DNA of 64,000 bases. It comes from Mortierella alpina (taxonomy: Eukaryota; Mortierellomycota; Mortierellomycetes; Mortierellales; Mortierellaceae). Position numbers and translations under genes: made by a program. The stretch lies in the NCBI GenBank assembly GCA_029449245.1, contig JANATF010000003.1:1-64000 (forward strand), written 5' to 3'. Below the pieces are notes generated by a model that was not told the origin of the DNA, did no database searches, and worked only from the letters and a program-made list of their open reading frames with translations. Shown here one piece after another: positions 1-10,988 of the stretch; positions within the stretch are counted from its first letter, which is position 1, and each line of letters starts with the position of its first letter.

Positions 1-714
1 AACTAACCAGTGTACACGCACGTTCACTTTGGCAGATTGATATCCGGGATTATGGTATGCGCTGGACTTCGCAAGATGACGAGAATCATTGCGATAATTC
101 TTTTCAGGAACGCTGACCACTGTGACGCGATAGACAACAAGGTCGACGGCGCTTTGCCCTTGGAGAACATTTTGCATCCAAACCTTCCGCTTCGAGAAAT
201 GATTCAGGCTATGAACGTGGGCAAAAAGTGGCTGTTTACGAATGCTGGTGAAAATGTGAGTATCCGCATTCGATTCGACTGAATCGGTTACAGGACGCTA
301 TCTCATGATCGCTTCCTCCATGTATAGCATGCCAAACGAGTGATCAAGGTCCTGGGTCTGGAAGGTCTGTTCCATGGAATGACTTTTTGCAACTACCTCG
401 AACCCAAGTTTGTTTGCAAGCCCGATCAAAAGTCATTTGAAAAGGCCATGAAGGAGGCGGGTGTGAGCGACCCTGCTCAATGCTTTTTTGTGGATGACTC
501 TGCCTCCAACGTTGAGATGGCCACCAAGCTGGGATGGACCGCTGTGCATGTTCTGGAGGACCCCGCACCCCTGTCGTCTTTCAGCCGCCTCCAAATTCAA
601 TCCGTATTGGATCTACCTTCAGTGGTGCCTCGGTTTTGGGAGCCTGTCAGGAAAACAGAACTGCAAAGTCCAGAACAACCCCATGGCTCAACCACGACAG
701 AAAGCAAAGGCTAA
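1..714 (+). CDS. Pyrimidine 5'-nucleotidase, SDT1/PHM8-type HAD phosphatase (5' end outside window)
   Basis: HAD-superfamily phosphatase; relatives of this type dephosphorylate pyrimidine nucleoside monophosphates. Two exons are clear: 108-255 and 328-714, joined through a GTGAGT...TAG intron so that the protein reads FTNAGEN then HAKRVIKVLGLEG. Motif II is the FTNA threonine, motif III the lysine in CKPDQKSFEKAM, and motif IV is FFVDDSASN with the paired aspartates. The segment just before, VDGALPLENILHP, matches the cap region of the SDT1 family. The motif I exon carrying the nucleophile DxD should lie left of base 1. Bases 1-107 are probably intron, perhaps with a small exon I could not place. 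The last ~35 residues after the HAD fold are polar and unconserved in appearance. It converges on the next gene with 132 bases between stops. The family call is firm; exact substrate is inferred. Confidence 0.86.
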
Positions 715-846
715 AGATTGCCGGTGAGTTGGTATCCTGCCGAGTGTGTGTATGGAGGATGGAGCGGGTACAGTTCATTCAGAATGGCCCACGGTATATT
801 CTCATATCGCGACGGCTATAATAGATAGGAGAGCACTTGGAGAATC

Positions 847-2483
847 TCAGTCAGAGGTCCTCCAGAATACAGACTTGGTATGGAGGCGCTCCTGCACTCT
901 TTGCGAAACATTGAGTCGTGGATCAAGGGGTCGGATTCCTGGCTCGCCCATAAGCGCCAAGGAAGCAATGCCCATGTACGAGTGCAGCACATCTATTGAC
1001 GCAATAAGAAAAGTCAGCGTGAGCATTGTCTTTTGTAGAATGGCATGCTTCCAGGTTATATACAGAAATAAAGTGTTGACGCAATTACCTGGGTACGTGC
1101 CGACCCACTTGCCAAAGCCGCCAAACATCTTATGTTGAGTCTCCATAAGATACCCGCGGTTGCAAGAGTCGTTGACAAGCTCCATGCTGCCAATCACAGT
1201 AAGTGCGCCGCCGATCCAGAATGAGTAACATGTGTCCGTGGCTTTGTTGATGCGTCCCTGAAATCCTGTTACTTGTCTTTGCAAGCACCATCGTCGGACT
1301 CCTTCTTTATCTACGAAACCAGCTCGAGCCTTGCGCCGTTCAAAAGCCTCTTCGTCCTCGCCACTGACCTCGTCTCGAACCATCGTCCTCTGGTCCTGAA
1401 GCGCCTGTTGGCCCAACAAGCCAAGCGTGGCAACAGCGCAGTAACTGGGGCCACCTTGTGCCTCCTGATGTGGGCTTTGCGAGAAGCCCTGCTCATAAGT
1501 CTGGCAATCCCGAATGTATTGGAGCATACTGGTCTGGTTGATCCCCGACCAGTCGTTCAACATGTACGACACTGCAGCGGCGCAGAATGTGAACCGCAAG
1601 TCTGACTCGCAGTCTGTGAGACAGGGGACAAAGCTTCCATTAGGTTGCTGAAGCTTTCTCAAAGCCCGAAGGATAGGCTCCTTGGCAACCCTGGAGAGGT
1701 CGTCGCCGAGAATCAGCAAGATCAACAATGCCGTGTACGTCATAGTGATATGGGACGTGTCATATGTTGTTGTATGAGGGCCGCATTCACATCCTCTAAT
1801 ATCCTGGCCATTGTCCCGCTCCTGAAATGCCAGACCTGAGAATGGGCCGCCACCAAAGCCGTACAGCGCGTCATTTGGATCTAGACACGAGATGTTTATG
1901 TTAGAGTATTTGTCTTTTTGTCGGAGCGTGTTGAGCACAATGAGACGTGCAAGCTCAAAAGACATACCCGACTCTTCGCCTTCAACAGCATTCTCTGCTG
2001 GAATACGCTGCTGAGAGTAGACCCACTCGATCCAGGCTTTGCGATCGGCCTCTGACACCACCTCTTCCAGGACGCCTAGCAACTCTAAACCGCCCAAGGC
2101 AAACATGCCCAGTGACATTCTGTTTGCATGTAGCAAAGAGGACGCGAAGGAGGAGGTAAGATGGATAAAAGTGAGAACACCAACCTATCGCGGCTGTTTG
2201 CCATCTCGTCAGTATGGCTATAATACACATGCTGCCTCCTGCTTATTTACCGATGCGTGTCCATGGAGGAATAAGGCTCAGGCAGCATTTGGAGAGTGCG
2301 TTTGAAATACTGAATATGTTTCTCGCGCTCAAAGACTGGCCCTTGCTGTTGCTCCGGCTGTGCATCAGAGAGCTGTGGGGCATCTGTCGGTCGAGACCCG
2401 GTGGGACCTTGGCTGTTGAGCATGCTGGGTTTGGCAGAGTCAAGGTACTGGAGTAAAGATGTGTTGCTGTGTGGGAAACACAT
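847..2483 (-). CDS. CDC43: Geranylgeranyltransferase type I beta subunit
   Basis: Beta subunit of protein geranylgeranyltransferase I, which with the alpha subunit attaches a C20 lipid to CaaX cysteines of Rho-type GTPases. Exons 2483-2251, 2119-1089 and 992-847 give a 469-aa protein in frame. Family marks in order: KHIQYFKRTLQMLP at the N-terminus, YDTSHITMTYTALLILLILG, GFQGRINKATDTCYSFWIGG, and DVLHSYMGIASLALMGEPG near the end. The zinc ligands of the family are visible: the Asp and Cys in DTCYSFW and the His in VLHSY. RVAKEPILRALRKLQQPNGSF is a helix-pair repeat of the alpha-alpha toroid. The protein is longer than yeast Cdc43 because of a ~50-residue Gln/Ser-rich N-terminal lead; the ATG at 2483 is the first in-frame start. 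It is divergent from MRE11, with 261 bases between starts. Confidence 0.93.
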
Positions 2484-2744
2484 CTGGACCGCATGGCCCT
2501 GGAGCTTTTCTTGAGTGGGATTCTTGCACGTGATTTACCCTGGGTCTTGTTTGCCACCAACCTTCAAAACGCGCCTCCATCCTTCCTTCTCTCTCCCTCA
2601 GCACCTCTTCTCCCCCGCACCCTACTGATCTCCTCGCTCCACCTCTCTTTCTTTCTCCCTTTCCTCCAATCGTCCGAGCTCGCTCGCTAGAATTCAGCCG
2701 CCTCTCCTCATTCTTCCACATCCGTAGACAGCCAGTGGTCCAAC
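2484..2744. promoter_or_regulatory. Shared divergent promoter, CDC43 / MRE11
   Basis: A 261-base gap between two divergent start codons. It is strongly C/T-rich on the + strand from about 2570 to 2670, upstream of MRE11. No clear TATA box was seen. Confidence 0.5.
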
Positions 2745-5700
2745 ATGGACAGCATCAACAGCCAGGAGTCAGACTCGTATGAGTTCATGCCTCAGCCTTC
2801 CGGCCTCCTCGCATCTCTTGGCCCAAAAGCGCCTTTCCAGTGACTGACGATTCCCCACTATTCTCATTGCTCGGATTTCTCTGTAGACAAGAGCACGCTA
2901 ATGCTTCACAGCTGAACGAAGGCGAAGGTGATAGTGAAGACACGTTCTCCATTTTGGTGGCCACCGACAACCACCTCGGATATCTTGAAAAGGACCCTGT
3001 CCGCGGAGACGACTCTTTTGAGGCCTTTGAAGAGATCCTAGAAATAGCCGCCAAGTCAGAGGTGAGCGTCTATGCGCTAGTTCGAGCTGTGGGTTTGAAA
3101 AAAGCTTGTTGTGCCAGCAGAAAAAAAAACACTCATACTGTTTGTCCTCTTGTCACATTCTTAGGTGGATATGATATTGTTGGGTGGAGACCTCTTTCAC
3201 GACAACAAGCCATCCCGCAAAACTATGTACATCACAACAAAGCTCTTGCGGAAGTATTGCATGGGAGACAAGCCTGTCAGTCTAGAGTATATGAGCGATC
3301 CGACAGATAACTTTCCTGATGGGTAAGTCCAGCACACTCAAGCCAAATACAACCACCGTTTGCACCATACAAAACATATCTAACACAGGCTCTTTCTCTA
3401 GGATCACGATAGTTAATTACATGGACTCCAATCTCAATGTGGCTATACCAGTATTCTCGATCCACGGCAATCATGACGACCCCTCAGGTGACGGAAACCT
3501 TTGCGCACTGGATCAATTGGCAATGACTGGTCTAGTCAACTATTTTGGCCGCTCGCAAGAGATCGACAAGGTCGTTGTTAATCCCATTTTGCTACGGAAA
3601 GGTGACACCAAACTCGCTCTATTCGGGATGGGCAACATTCGGGACGAAAGACTTCACCAGACCTTTCTGCGTCGCAATGTCACCTTAATGAGACCGGTCG
3701 AGGAGGAAGGCGAGGAGCCTTGGTACAATTTGATGGTGCTGCACCAGAACAGGTAAATGACTTATGTTTCCATATGTGCGCGCGCATTCTCCTGACAGAG
3801 TTGACAGCTAGAGTATAAGCCCGTATTTACTAAAGGCTGCACTTTTTCATCACACCTCAATTAGAGTTATGCATGGCCCAAAGAGCTACATCCCAGAGGC
3901 ATTTCTGGACGAGTTTATCGACCTCGTGATTTGGGGCCACGAGCACGAATGCTTGATCGATCCCGTCTACAACCCCCAGCAAGGATTTCATGTCAGTCAG
4001 CCTGGATCATCTGTCGCTACCAGTCTTTCTGAAGGAGAGTCCAAAGAGAAACACGTCGCCATTCTCAAAATTTGCAAAGGAAAGTTCAACATTCAAAAGA
4101 TTCGTCTAAAGTCCGTGCGGCCTTTCATCATGGGCGACGTGACTCTTTCGGATCATCAGTTAGATCCTACGGACCAACACAAAGTCAACAGCTTCATCTC
4201 CAAAAGGGTAATATGAACGTACTACACACGATTGGTATATTTGATGCAATGACCGATGATACTTATGCAATGTGCTTGAAACTTGTACTAGGTCAGGGAT
4301 TTGGTCCGCCAGGCGAACGAGGACTGGGTGAGTAAGAACGGTCGCACAAGCCGGAAGAGACGAATGTATAGCGAAAATGGCAGCGGCGACGAGGAGCCGA
4401 TAGCAGACAATACCAGCGAGCAAGCGTTACCAATCCCAAAGCCTTTGGTCCGTCTTCGGGTAAAGTCTGTTCATCAATATGTTGCACTCTGTCTGCGCCG
4501 TCCATCTACCAAAAGAACAAAAAAAAACTTATATGCGCTGTCTTTTGCTGGGACCTGTAGGTGGAATACAGTGGCGGCTTTGAGATCTTCAATCCTCAGC
4601 GTTTTGGTCAGGAATTTGTAGATCTGGTCGCCAATCCTCGTGATATTGTCCACTTTTACAGGAAAAAAACTGCGCCTGTCAGGAACTGTAAGTCAAGGAC
4701 GCACTGTTATGGCCCTCTGTCAGCTGCAGTCGTGCTCTTTGTAGTAACACCCACAGCCCTCTCTACTTTGTTTTAATCTTAGCAGCAAAACCCGATACCG
4801 AGATGGATGTCGTTGATGCGCGTGAAAAGCTGGATACAATGCGCGTCGAGAATTTGGTCCAGAAGTATCTTTCGGCCCAAAATTTGAGCATTTTGCCAGA
4901 AATCCAACTTGCGGATGCCGTTCGAATCTATGTCGAAAAGGATGAGAAGGACGCTGTCAAAGAGTAAGTTGTCTTTGTCTCCTGTATTGCTCGCGATCCA
5001 CGCTCCGCTCGAAACGATTGTTTCTCAGTCAAATGACCGCGTCGCTAATGCCATCGCCGTGTTGACATACACTGCATAGCTTTGTTGGAAAGTCCTTGGA
5101 CCGAATGCAAAAGGTTATGCGTACTAAGCAGAATATTGAGCTGGAAGAGGCTCTTTTGAAAGAGGTATGCAAGTCAAATGAGGCGGCATTGAGCCATGGC
5201 GATGTAGCAGCACTGTGCTGACAAGGTGCTCATGTTCTATTAGATCAACAAGGAAAAAGATCATCAAGCAGAGACCTATGCCAAGGAACATCCGAACGGA
5301 GGGCTCTTGGACCATGTACGTCTTTGAAGCACTTGATACAAAATAGATGACCGAGGTACGGATTCTCAGATAACTAATGAGCTACATTGTTCTTGCCACC
5401 ACTTAGAAGCGGACGTTGAAGGATGAAGATATGGACATGGAGTCGGAAAAAGACGATAACGACATGGAGCAGGAGGATGATCTTGATGATAGACGAAAGA
5501 CCAAGACCAAACCCCAACAACGAGCTGCCGTCAATGCCAGGAAGCCCGCCGCTACCGCCTCTGTTTCGCGAGCCAAGGCGACCGGTTCTAGCCACAACTC
5601 GCCTGCTCCTTCACGAGGGGCACGATCGACGAGGAAGACGATTTTGGCCGCAGATTCTCATGATGAGGAGGAGCCAGAGAGGGTTGCAGAGACCGATAGT

Positions 5701-6185
5701 GATAACCAAGATATCGATGTTGCCGTTGCCTCGTCTTCTCGGGGAAACAATACGCATGTGATCCTGGACTCGGACGAAGAAGACATTCCTAAAAGCAATG
5801 AGGACAACCCCACGGACAACGAAGACGACTTTCTGGTCCCAAAGCGTGGAGCCAAGGCAAAAGGCAAGGCTCGTGCGAAAAGGTAATACTGAACTCTCTG
5901 GAATGCTGAGCAGTGCCACGCTGTGAAGTCATTATCTGTTGGAAACTGAAGCGTTCTATTCCGCTGGCTGTCATTGAACCCATTAGTCCCACCAAACCAA
6001 AAGCGACGCCCAAAAGGAAAACGGCTGCAGCAAAAAAGACTACACCTGCAAGTGACGCTGGCGCAGGAATTGGTAGCAGCGGGACCTCTGCACGGACTGG
6101 TAGCCAGGCTCCCAGCCAGAGTCCAAGCCAAGCGCGCTCTAGGCTTGTTACAGCGATTGGCAGCCGACGGAAAAAGCTGCTTTGA
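2745..6185 (+). CDS. MRE11: DNA double-strand break repair nuclease Mre11
   Basis: Nuclease of the MRN/MRX complex (with Rad50 and Nbs1/Xrs2) that processes DNA ends in break repair, meiosis and telomere care. Twelve exons (2745-2839, 2887-3061, 3165-3322, 3402-3752, 3865-4207, 4292-4459, 4561-4687, 4783-4963, 5080-5164, 5244-5315, 5407-5882, 5987-6185) give 809 aa. The five phosphodiesterase motifs are intact: DNHLGY (58-63), GGDLFHDN (97-104), GNHDDP (165-170), HQNR (257-260) and GHEHEC (284-289). The capping domain follows, including [13 protein letters not shown]. The C-terminal ~250 residues are acidic then Lys/Ser/Thr-rich and end in SRRKKLL, as expected for the DNA-binding tail. An N-terminal lead of ~50 residues precedes the nuclease fold. 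The first intron is only 47 bases. Confidence 0.96.
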
Positions 6186-6295
6186 AATGCACAAGCTTGA
6201 CAAGATGATCCAAATTTCTTCAATGCACACGAACAGTCGCCACAGTAAAACAACTTCTCTTGAGAAAGTGGAGACGGCACCTCCTCACTCAGCTC

Positions 6296-6392
6296 ATGGT
6301 GATCAACACTTGCATATGGGCTACGTGCTGTCTAAAAATCCTTTATGGTGATCAATACTTGCAATATGGGCTACGTGGTGTCTAAAATCCTT
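6296..6392. repeat. Two-copy tandem repeat of ~48-49 bases
   Basis: Two adjacent near-identical units at 6296-6344 and 6345-6392, each starting ATGGTGATCAA and ending TAAAATCCT-like. They differ at about five positions, including single-base indels. They lie in the 209-base gap between the convergent MRE11 and I-BAR genes, so probably in 3' UTR sequence. Confidence 0.9.
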
Positions 6393-6394
6393 GG

Positions 6395-9300
6395 TCATCT
6401 CCGTCGGGATCGCTGGTCACCTGGAAGTGCCGACATGCGCCCATTGGAGCTGTCCTCGTATTCGGGTCCTGGCCTGCCACCGCCAGCAACACTGAAGCGA
6501 CCACCCACTCCACCACCCGTTCCGACTAACTGACCGCTGGAACCCATGGGGACTGGCTTGTCGGCGCTATTTCTCTCATATCGATATCCTGATGCTGCTG
6601 CTGCGCGGCTCTGCGGTGTGGATGCTCGTGGAGGATAGCGCGAGTCTCGGCGGATGGACTCTTGTTGCATATTGGGAGCAGAACCGCTCATACCTCGAGG
6701 GCGAGGGCCTTGAGGAGGCGAGACCTGTAAAGCAACCAGAGAATATGGTTAGCCAAAGTCGCTTGTCAAGGTAAAAATGAAAAAAGAAGTGAGCAGTCGC
6801 GAGGAAATGTCTTACGATCCCGCTTGACACAGAGGCCATGTCGGTGACACTGAGGTCCGAGAATCGTCGCCGAAGGTGGGCAACTGTACCCGGTGCAGTT
6901 CCAGGTCGACGTCCATATGCAGTCCTAGGCGCTCCATCAGAGTTCATCGATTGTGCTGCTGCTGCCTTTTGATTCATCAGCTCCAACTCCCGTTCATGAT
7001 CCTCCAGGGTCGGGCGAGCAGGATAGTCTCGCGAAGCTGGGTAGTGCTCGCGTGCATAGCCGCCCATGCTGGCTGTGTCCCCCACTGCTGCCCACTCTGC
7101 CTGTTCGTGCTCTCTCTCACTTAAATAACGCTGCGGCTCCTGGCGTGTTGGCATCGAGGATGAGTAGTGCTGGTAAGAGCGATCATAATCGCGCTCCTCA
7201 TAGCGAGATCGGGAAGCAAAGTACTCGCCTCTATCTCGTTGGATGGGAATTGAGCCGGAATGTTGTGACTCTTCATCGTCGTAATATCTCCGAGGCTCCA
7301 GTCGCGCTACATCCTCGCCGTCGTCAAAGAACGAGCGGTGTTCCCGTGAGAGAGGGGAATAGGGTTCATCGTACATAACATCAGGATGGTGCACGCCCAT
7401 CTCGTCCTGATCCAGATCTCGTTGTCGGTCGCCTCTGTAGAGTGGGTCGTCATCCTCTGGGTACTGGTATCGATCCAAATATTTCTCGCGATGGTAGCGG
7501 TCCAATGCGGCCGCGTCGGCGGCGTCTTCAGCATCGACAATTGCTTGACTATGGTCCATTTCTCGGAGGTACTCGAGTTTGGACAAGATCCTGTCTCCCT
7601 TGGTCGATCCCCCATCCAAACTGCCTCCAACTTTGGTGCTGACGGATGCTTGGTCTTCGGGTAAGCCCCCTTCCAGATGCTCAGCAGCCTCTCTCGTCTT
7701 TTGCTCCAAGACCTGTTTGGAGGCGGCTTCGGATTCTTTGGATGCCAAGGTATTACCGACTGGAAATGCACCAGGTGTGTTTGGAGGAGACGCTATCATG
7801 AGAGGGCTGGGCTCTGTAACGGGCTCTGCAGCAGGCACTGCGGTGACTATGGGTGCAGCTGGCAATAGGGTATCCACGTGAATGATCTTGGTTGGCGCCT
7901 CCACTGTCACTGTTGGCTCCTTAATCAAGACTTTTTGGTCCTGTCCATAAACTCTAGGCATTGGCTGCTCCATAACCATTGGCCTATCTGTGCGAGTTGG
8001 CTGTGGCGTTGGCATCTGCATAGGGGGAACCACGATAGCTGGCTTCTGAGTGATATAATTTTTTGGTTCAGGCATGGTGGTTGGCAAATTTCTTTGGAGA
8101 TTAGGTTGTGGTTGCAGTTGAGGCTGTGGCTGTGGCTGTCGCTGTGGCTGTGGTTGTGAAGGTGAAGGTGTGGGCATTGGGATGGGCGCGGTCATAGATG
8201 TGGGGGATTGATAGAGAGGAGTAGGTGTCTGCCTTTCTGATGTCTCCTGAGTCTGACCCCTGGAGTTGCCCAGAGGAGAAAATGGCTGTACCGGTTGCTG
8301 CTGTTGCGGTTGCTGCTTTTGCTGTTGTTGCTGCTGCTGTTGTTGCTGTTGTTGCTGCTGCTGCTGCTGTTGCATTGGCGCGAAGGGAGGGAGCGTGATT
8401 TGCGGCATTTCACTTAGTGTGACCAACGGTTGTCCTTTGTTCGGTTCAGACTTTGGCGTCTGATATGCCTATGATACCGTCAGTATAGTCAAGTCAGAAT
8501 ACAACGAGCATGATGGTCAGCATCCAGATGCCGACAAGGTATAAACTTACGCCAGGAAGGGCCTGCTGCGAAGGAACTTGTCGTGCAGTGTACTCTTCAA
8601 AAGAGCCCCCTCGAATCTCGATCGTAGGCTCGCCATTCGTCGTCAGGTTGGGCGGTGGCATATCCTGCCCAGCATACGGTGCCCATTCCTTGATCTTTAG
8701 GAGGCTCGGCCCCGATCCCCGCAATTGCCTCTCGATCGCCAAAAACTGGGCTTCGGATATCCTGCATGCGATTTGGGCAGTGAGCGAATGCGTGTACCGT
8801 TCTCGGCGAGCCACAGTGTTCCTATGATCCTTTTTTGCAATCGCGATCGAGTCCTGCAACTCTGAAAGCGTCGAGATGTATTTCTATTTTGATGCGTGTT
8901 GTAGAGGAGGCAAGAGGAGGCAAGAGGAGAAAGAGGAGAAGGAAGTATTAGCTTGTGGTGCATGTAGCGTGGCTATCGCAAAGGCACACACACAAGTGAG
9001 AATCATTAAAGCAATAGCTGATGCGCGCTGATGTAACTGAATAAAGTCAAGGGCTACAGTACCTCGTGCGACATGAGCGCCGTGTTGGGATCTGGCTTCT
9101 TTGTCTTCTTGTCGTAGTTTAGGCTGATCTTTTTGATCCTCTCGTCCAGATCCCCTAGGACCTCGTCGTGGGCCTTCTCGTCTTTCTAGATAGAGCCGTA
9201 GAAGCCAGAAAAATGTGCCGAAAGCTCGTTAGCCAATCAATGTGATCGGCCGCTGTTCCTGCGCCATGGGCGAAAAGGGGTTGGGGGTTCGGGGTGGATG

Positions 9301-10172
9301 ACTGACCGTAACACGTTTTGAGTGCTTCTCCCAGTTGGCCTGCAAAAGCTCAAAGTCCTTTTGAAGACAGGTTGCCTATGGATGGATTTGTTTGAGTGCG
9401 ATGGTCGATGTTGCTGGTTAAAGACGACATGCTTGGCTTCATAACATGTTCTCGTTCTGTTCCTGTCCATCCCAACCTGTGCACTTACCAGCTTGCCCTC
9501 CATCTCTGAAAACGACTCGTAAAAGTTGGCCGAAGACTTGAGACACATGACTGCACGCACACAAACAGCCCGCGCGCAAAGCAGAGACACAGAAAGACGA
9601 AGGAGAAGCGAATACAAAAAAAATAGGGGCCATGTCAGCGTCATTCTTGTCACAGCAACAGAGTCGAATGAAAGGACGGCTCCGTGTGGACGGGAGCCCA
9701 TGATCAGTAGGCATATCTAGCTTTTCTTTATACCATAGGTGCTGTCCATGCCCTTGGAGTCGCCGTATTCCTTGAAGCATCGTCCGAGCTGCTTGGTGGT
9801 TTTGGCGAGCTTGGTGGTTAGTTCGCGGTACGACTCGGCTGCAATGACGAGCTTCTTGAGGTTCTCGAGAGACTGGTGGGTCTCTGTCCTGGTGAGGGAG
9901 TTCAGGCCAGAGTCGTCGTCATTCGAGGGAGGATTGGCGCCCAGACTGGCCGCTCCACTGAACGAGGTGCTGAGGGTCGCCATGCTGCCTTGCCGCCCTT
10001 GACTGGCCAGCGTCTGCGGCGTAAACGCAGAGCTGGGGGAGGTGGGGCCATAGGACGAGTGCTGTGCTGTCTGCTGCTGCTGCTGTTGCTGCTGTAGTTG
10101 CTCTGGCACTGGCGATGGTATGTCGGTCATGCTGGTGCCAAACAGGCCAGAGAAGCGTTTCTTCTTCAGCAT
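6395..10172 (-). CDS. I-BAR (IMD)-like membrane-bending protein, Ivy1-like, with polyglutamine tract
   Basis: Probable membrane-curvature protein at the plasma or vacuolar membrane. Seven exons (10172-9734, 9550-9489, 9375-9307, 9185-9063, 8883-8551, 8468-6816, 6724-6395) give 1,002 aa in frame. The N-terminus MLKKKRFSGLFG precedes a Gln/Ser-rich stretch. Residues ~90-310 form a long helical, charged region (SYRELTTKLAKTTKQLGRCF, SANFYESFSEMEGKL, NWEKHSKRVTKDEKAHDEVL, EKYISTLSELQDSIAIAKK) whose layout fits an IMD/I-BAR coiled coil such as fungal Ivy1. The rest is disordered: a polyQ run near residue 375-400, Pro/Gln stretches, then a charged Arg/Asp/Tyr/Ser-rich tail with RRFSDLSVTDMASVSSG, a likely phosphosite cluster. 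The short exons 2-4 sit exactly in the coiled-coil region. The BAR-type fold is a pattern judgement; the Ivy1 assignment is tentative. Confidence 0.75.
8294..8373 (-). repeat. CAG/CAA trinucleotide tract coding polyglutamine
   Basis: On the - strand this is a mixed CAG/CAA run in frame inside exon 6 of the I-BAR-like gene, giving a Gln-rich stretch broken by single Lys and Pro codons. Such mixed tracts commonly vary in length between strains. Confidence 0.9.
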
Positions 10173-10988
10173 GGTGTGTACGAGTGTATCAGGAGAGTGG
10201 TTGTGGATGCAACGACGTGGGTCGAAGGAGCAGAGAGAGAGCGAGAGCGAGAGAGGGAGAGAGAGAGTCAGAGAGAGCCAGAGAGAGTCAGAGAGAGAGA
10301 GAGTGAAAGAGAGAGAAGCTTGGATGATGTGGAAGCGTAGTGGAGGTGAACGAGATACGGAGGAAGGAAGGAACGAAGGAAGGAAGGAACGAAAGCAAAA
10401 AAAAATAAAAAAGGTGCGCCCGCGAATGCTGACAGTGCAACCGTCCTTGCGAGCTTCGCAGTCCAGGCGGAAAAGGGGTCGCAGAGGAGTGAGTGATCGA
10501 TCATCCGCCCCAAACAGCGAGGCGTGCGTGCACAGGTGTCTGCAGTGCACTGTAGCCCAGCCTGTCCTTGGGCTGGGGCTCAGGAGTGTCCGGTGCAACG
10601 CGAGCACACACGCGCACGTCCTGCTCGGCTGTCGCCTGCGCTAGCCAACGCGTGCTACTGCAGCAGACATCCCGGTGCACCCAGCGGCGGAATTTAGACC
10701 GCGCGGTCCACGGCGAATCGAAGCGGCTTCCGAGCCAGCCGTGTGCCAGTCGGTGGACTAGTTGCCCCACAAAGCGACGCTTTTTTCATGTTCACTTTTC
10801 TGTTCTCTCTTGGCCAGCCTTCTCCCTCTTCCTTTCTTTCTCTCCTTCTCTCCTTCGTCCGTCTCTCTCACACTCATTCACTCTCACTCTCTCTCTCTCT
10901 CTCTCTCTCTTCGCTCGCTCTACCTGCCCATACCACACACACACACACACACACACACACGCATCGCATCCCTCCTTCGTACATAAAC
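10173..10988. promoter_or_regulatory. Divergent promoter region, I-BAR gene / PEX5, with microsatellites
   Basis: An 816-base gap between divergent starts. It holds a GA-rich block (about 10228-10318), GGAA-type repeats (about 10362-10393), a CT run (about 10886-10909) and a CA run (about 10936-10960) just upstream of PEX5. On each gene's own sense strand the tract is pyrimidine-rich, typical of fungal 5' leaders. Open frames here are low-complexity repeats. Confidence 0.6.

Noticed and set aside
5658-6230. A 190-codon open frame antisense to MRE11.
   Set aside because: It mirrors the low-complexity MRE11 tail exons and shows no domain or start context.
8266-8463. A Cys-run frame opposite the polyglutamine tract.
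   Set aside because: It is the complement of CAG/CAA codons, not a cysteine-rich protein.
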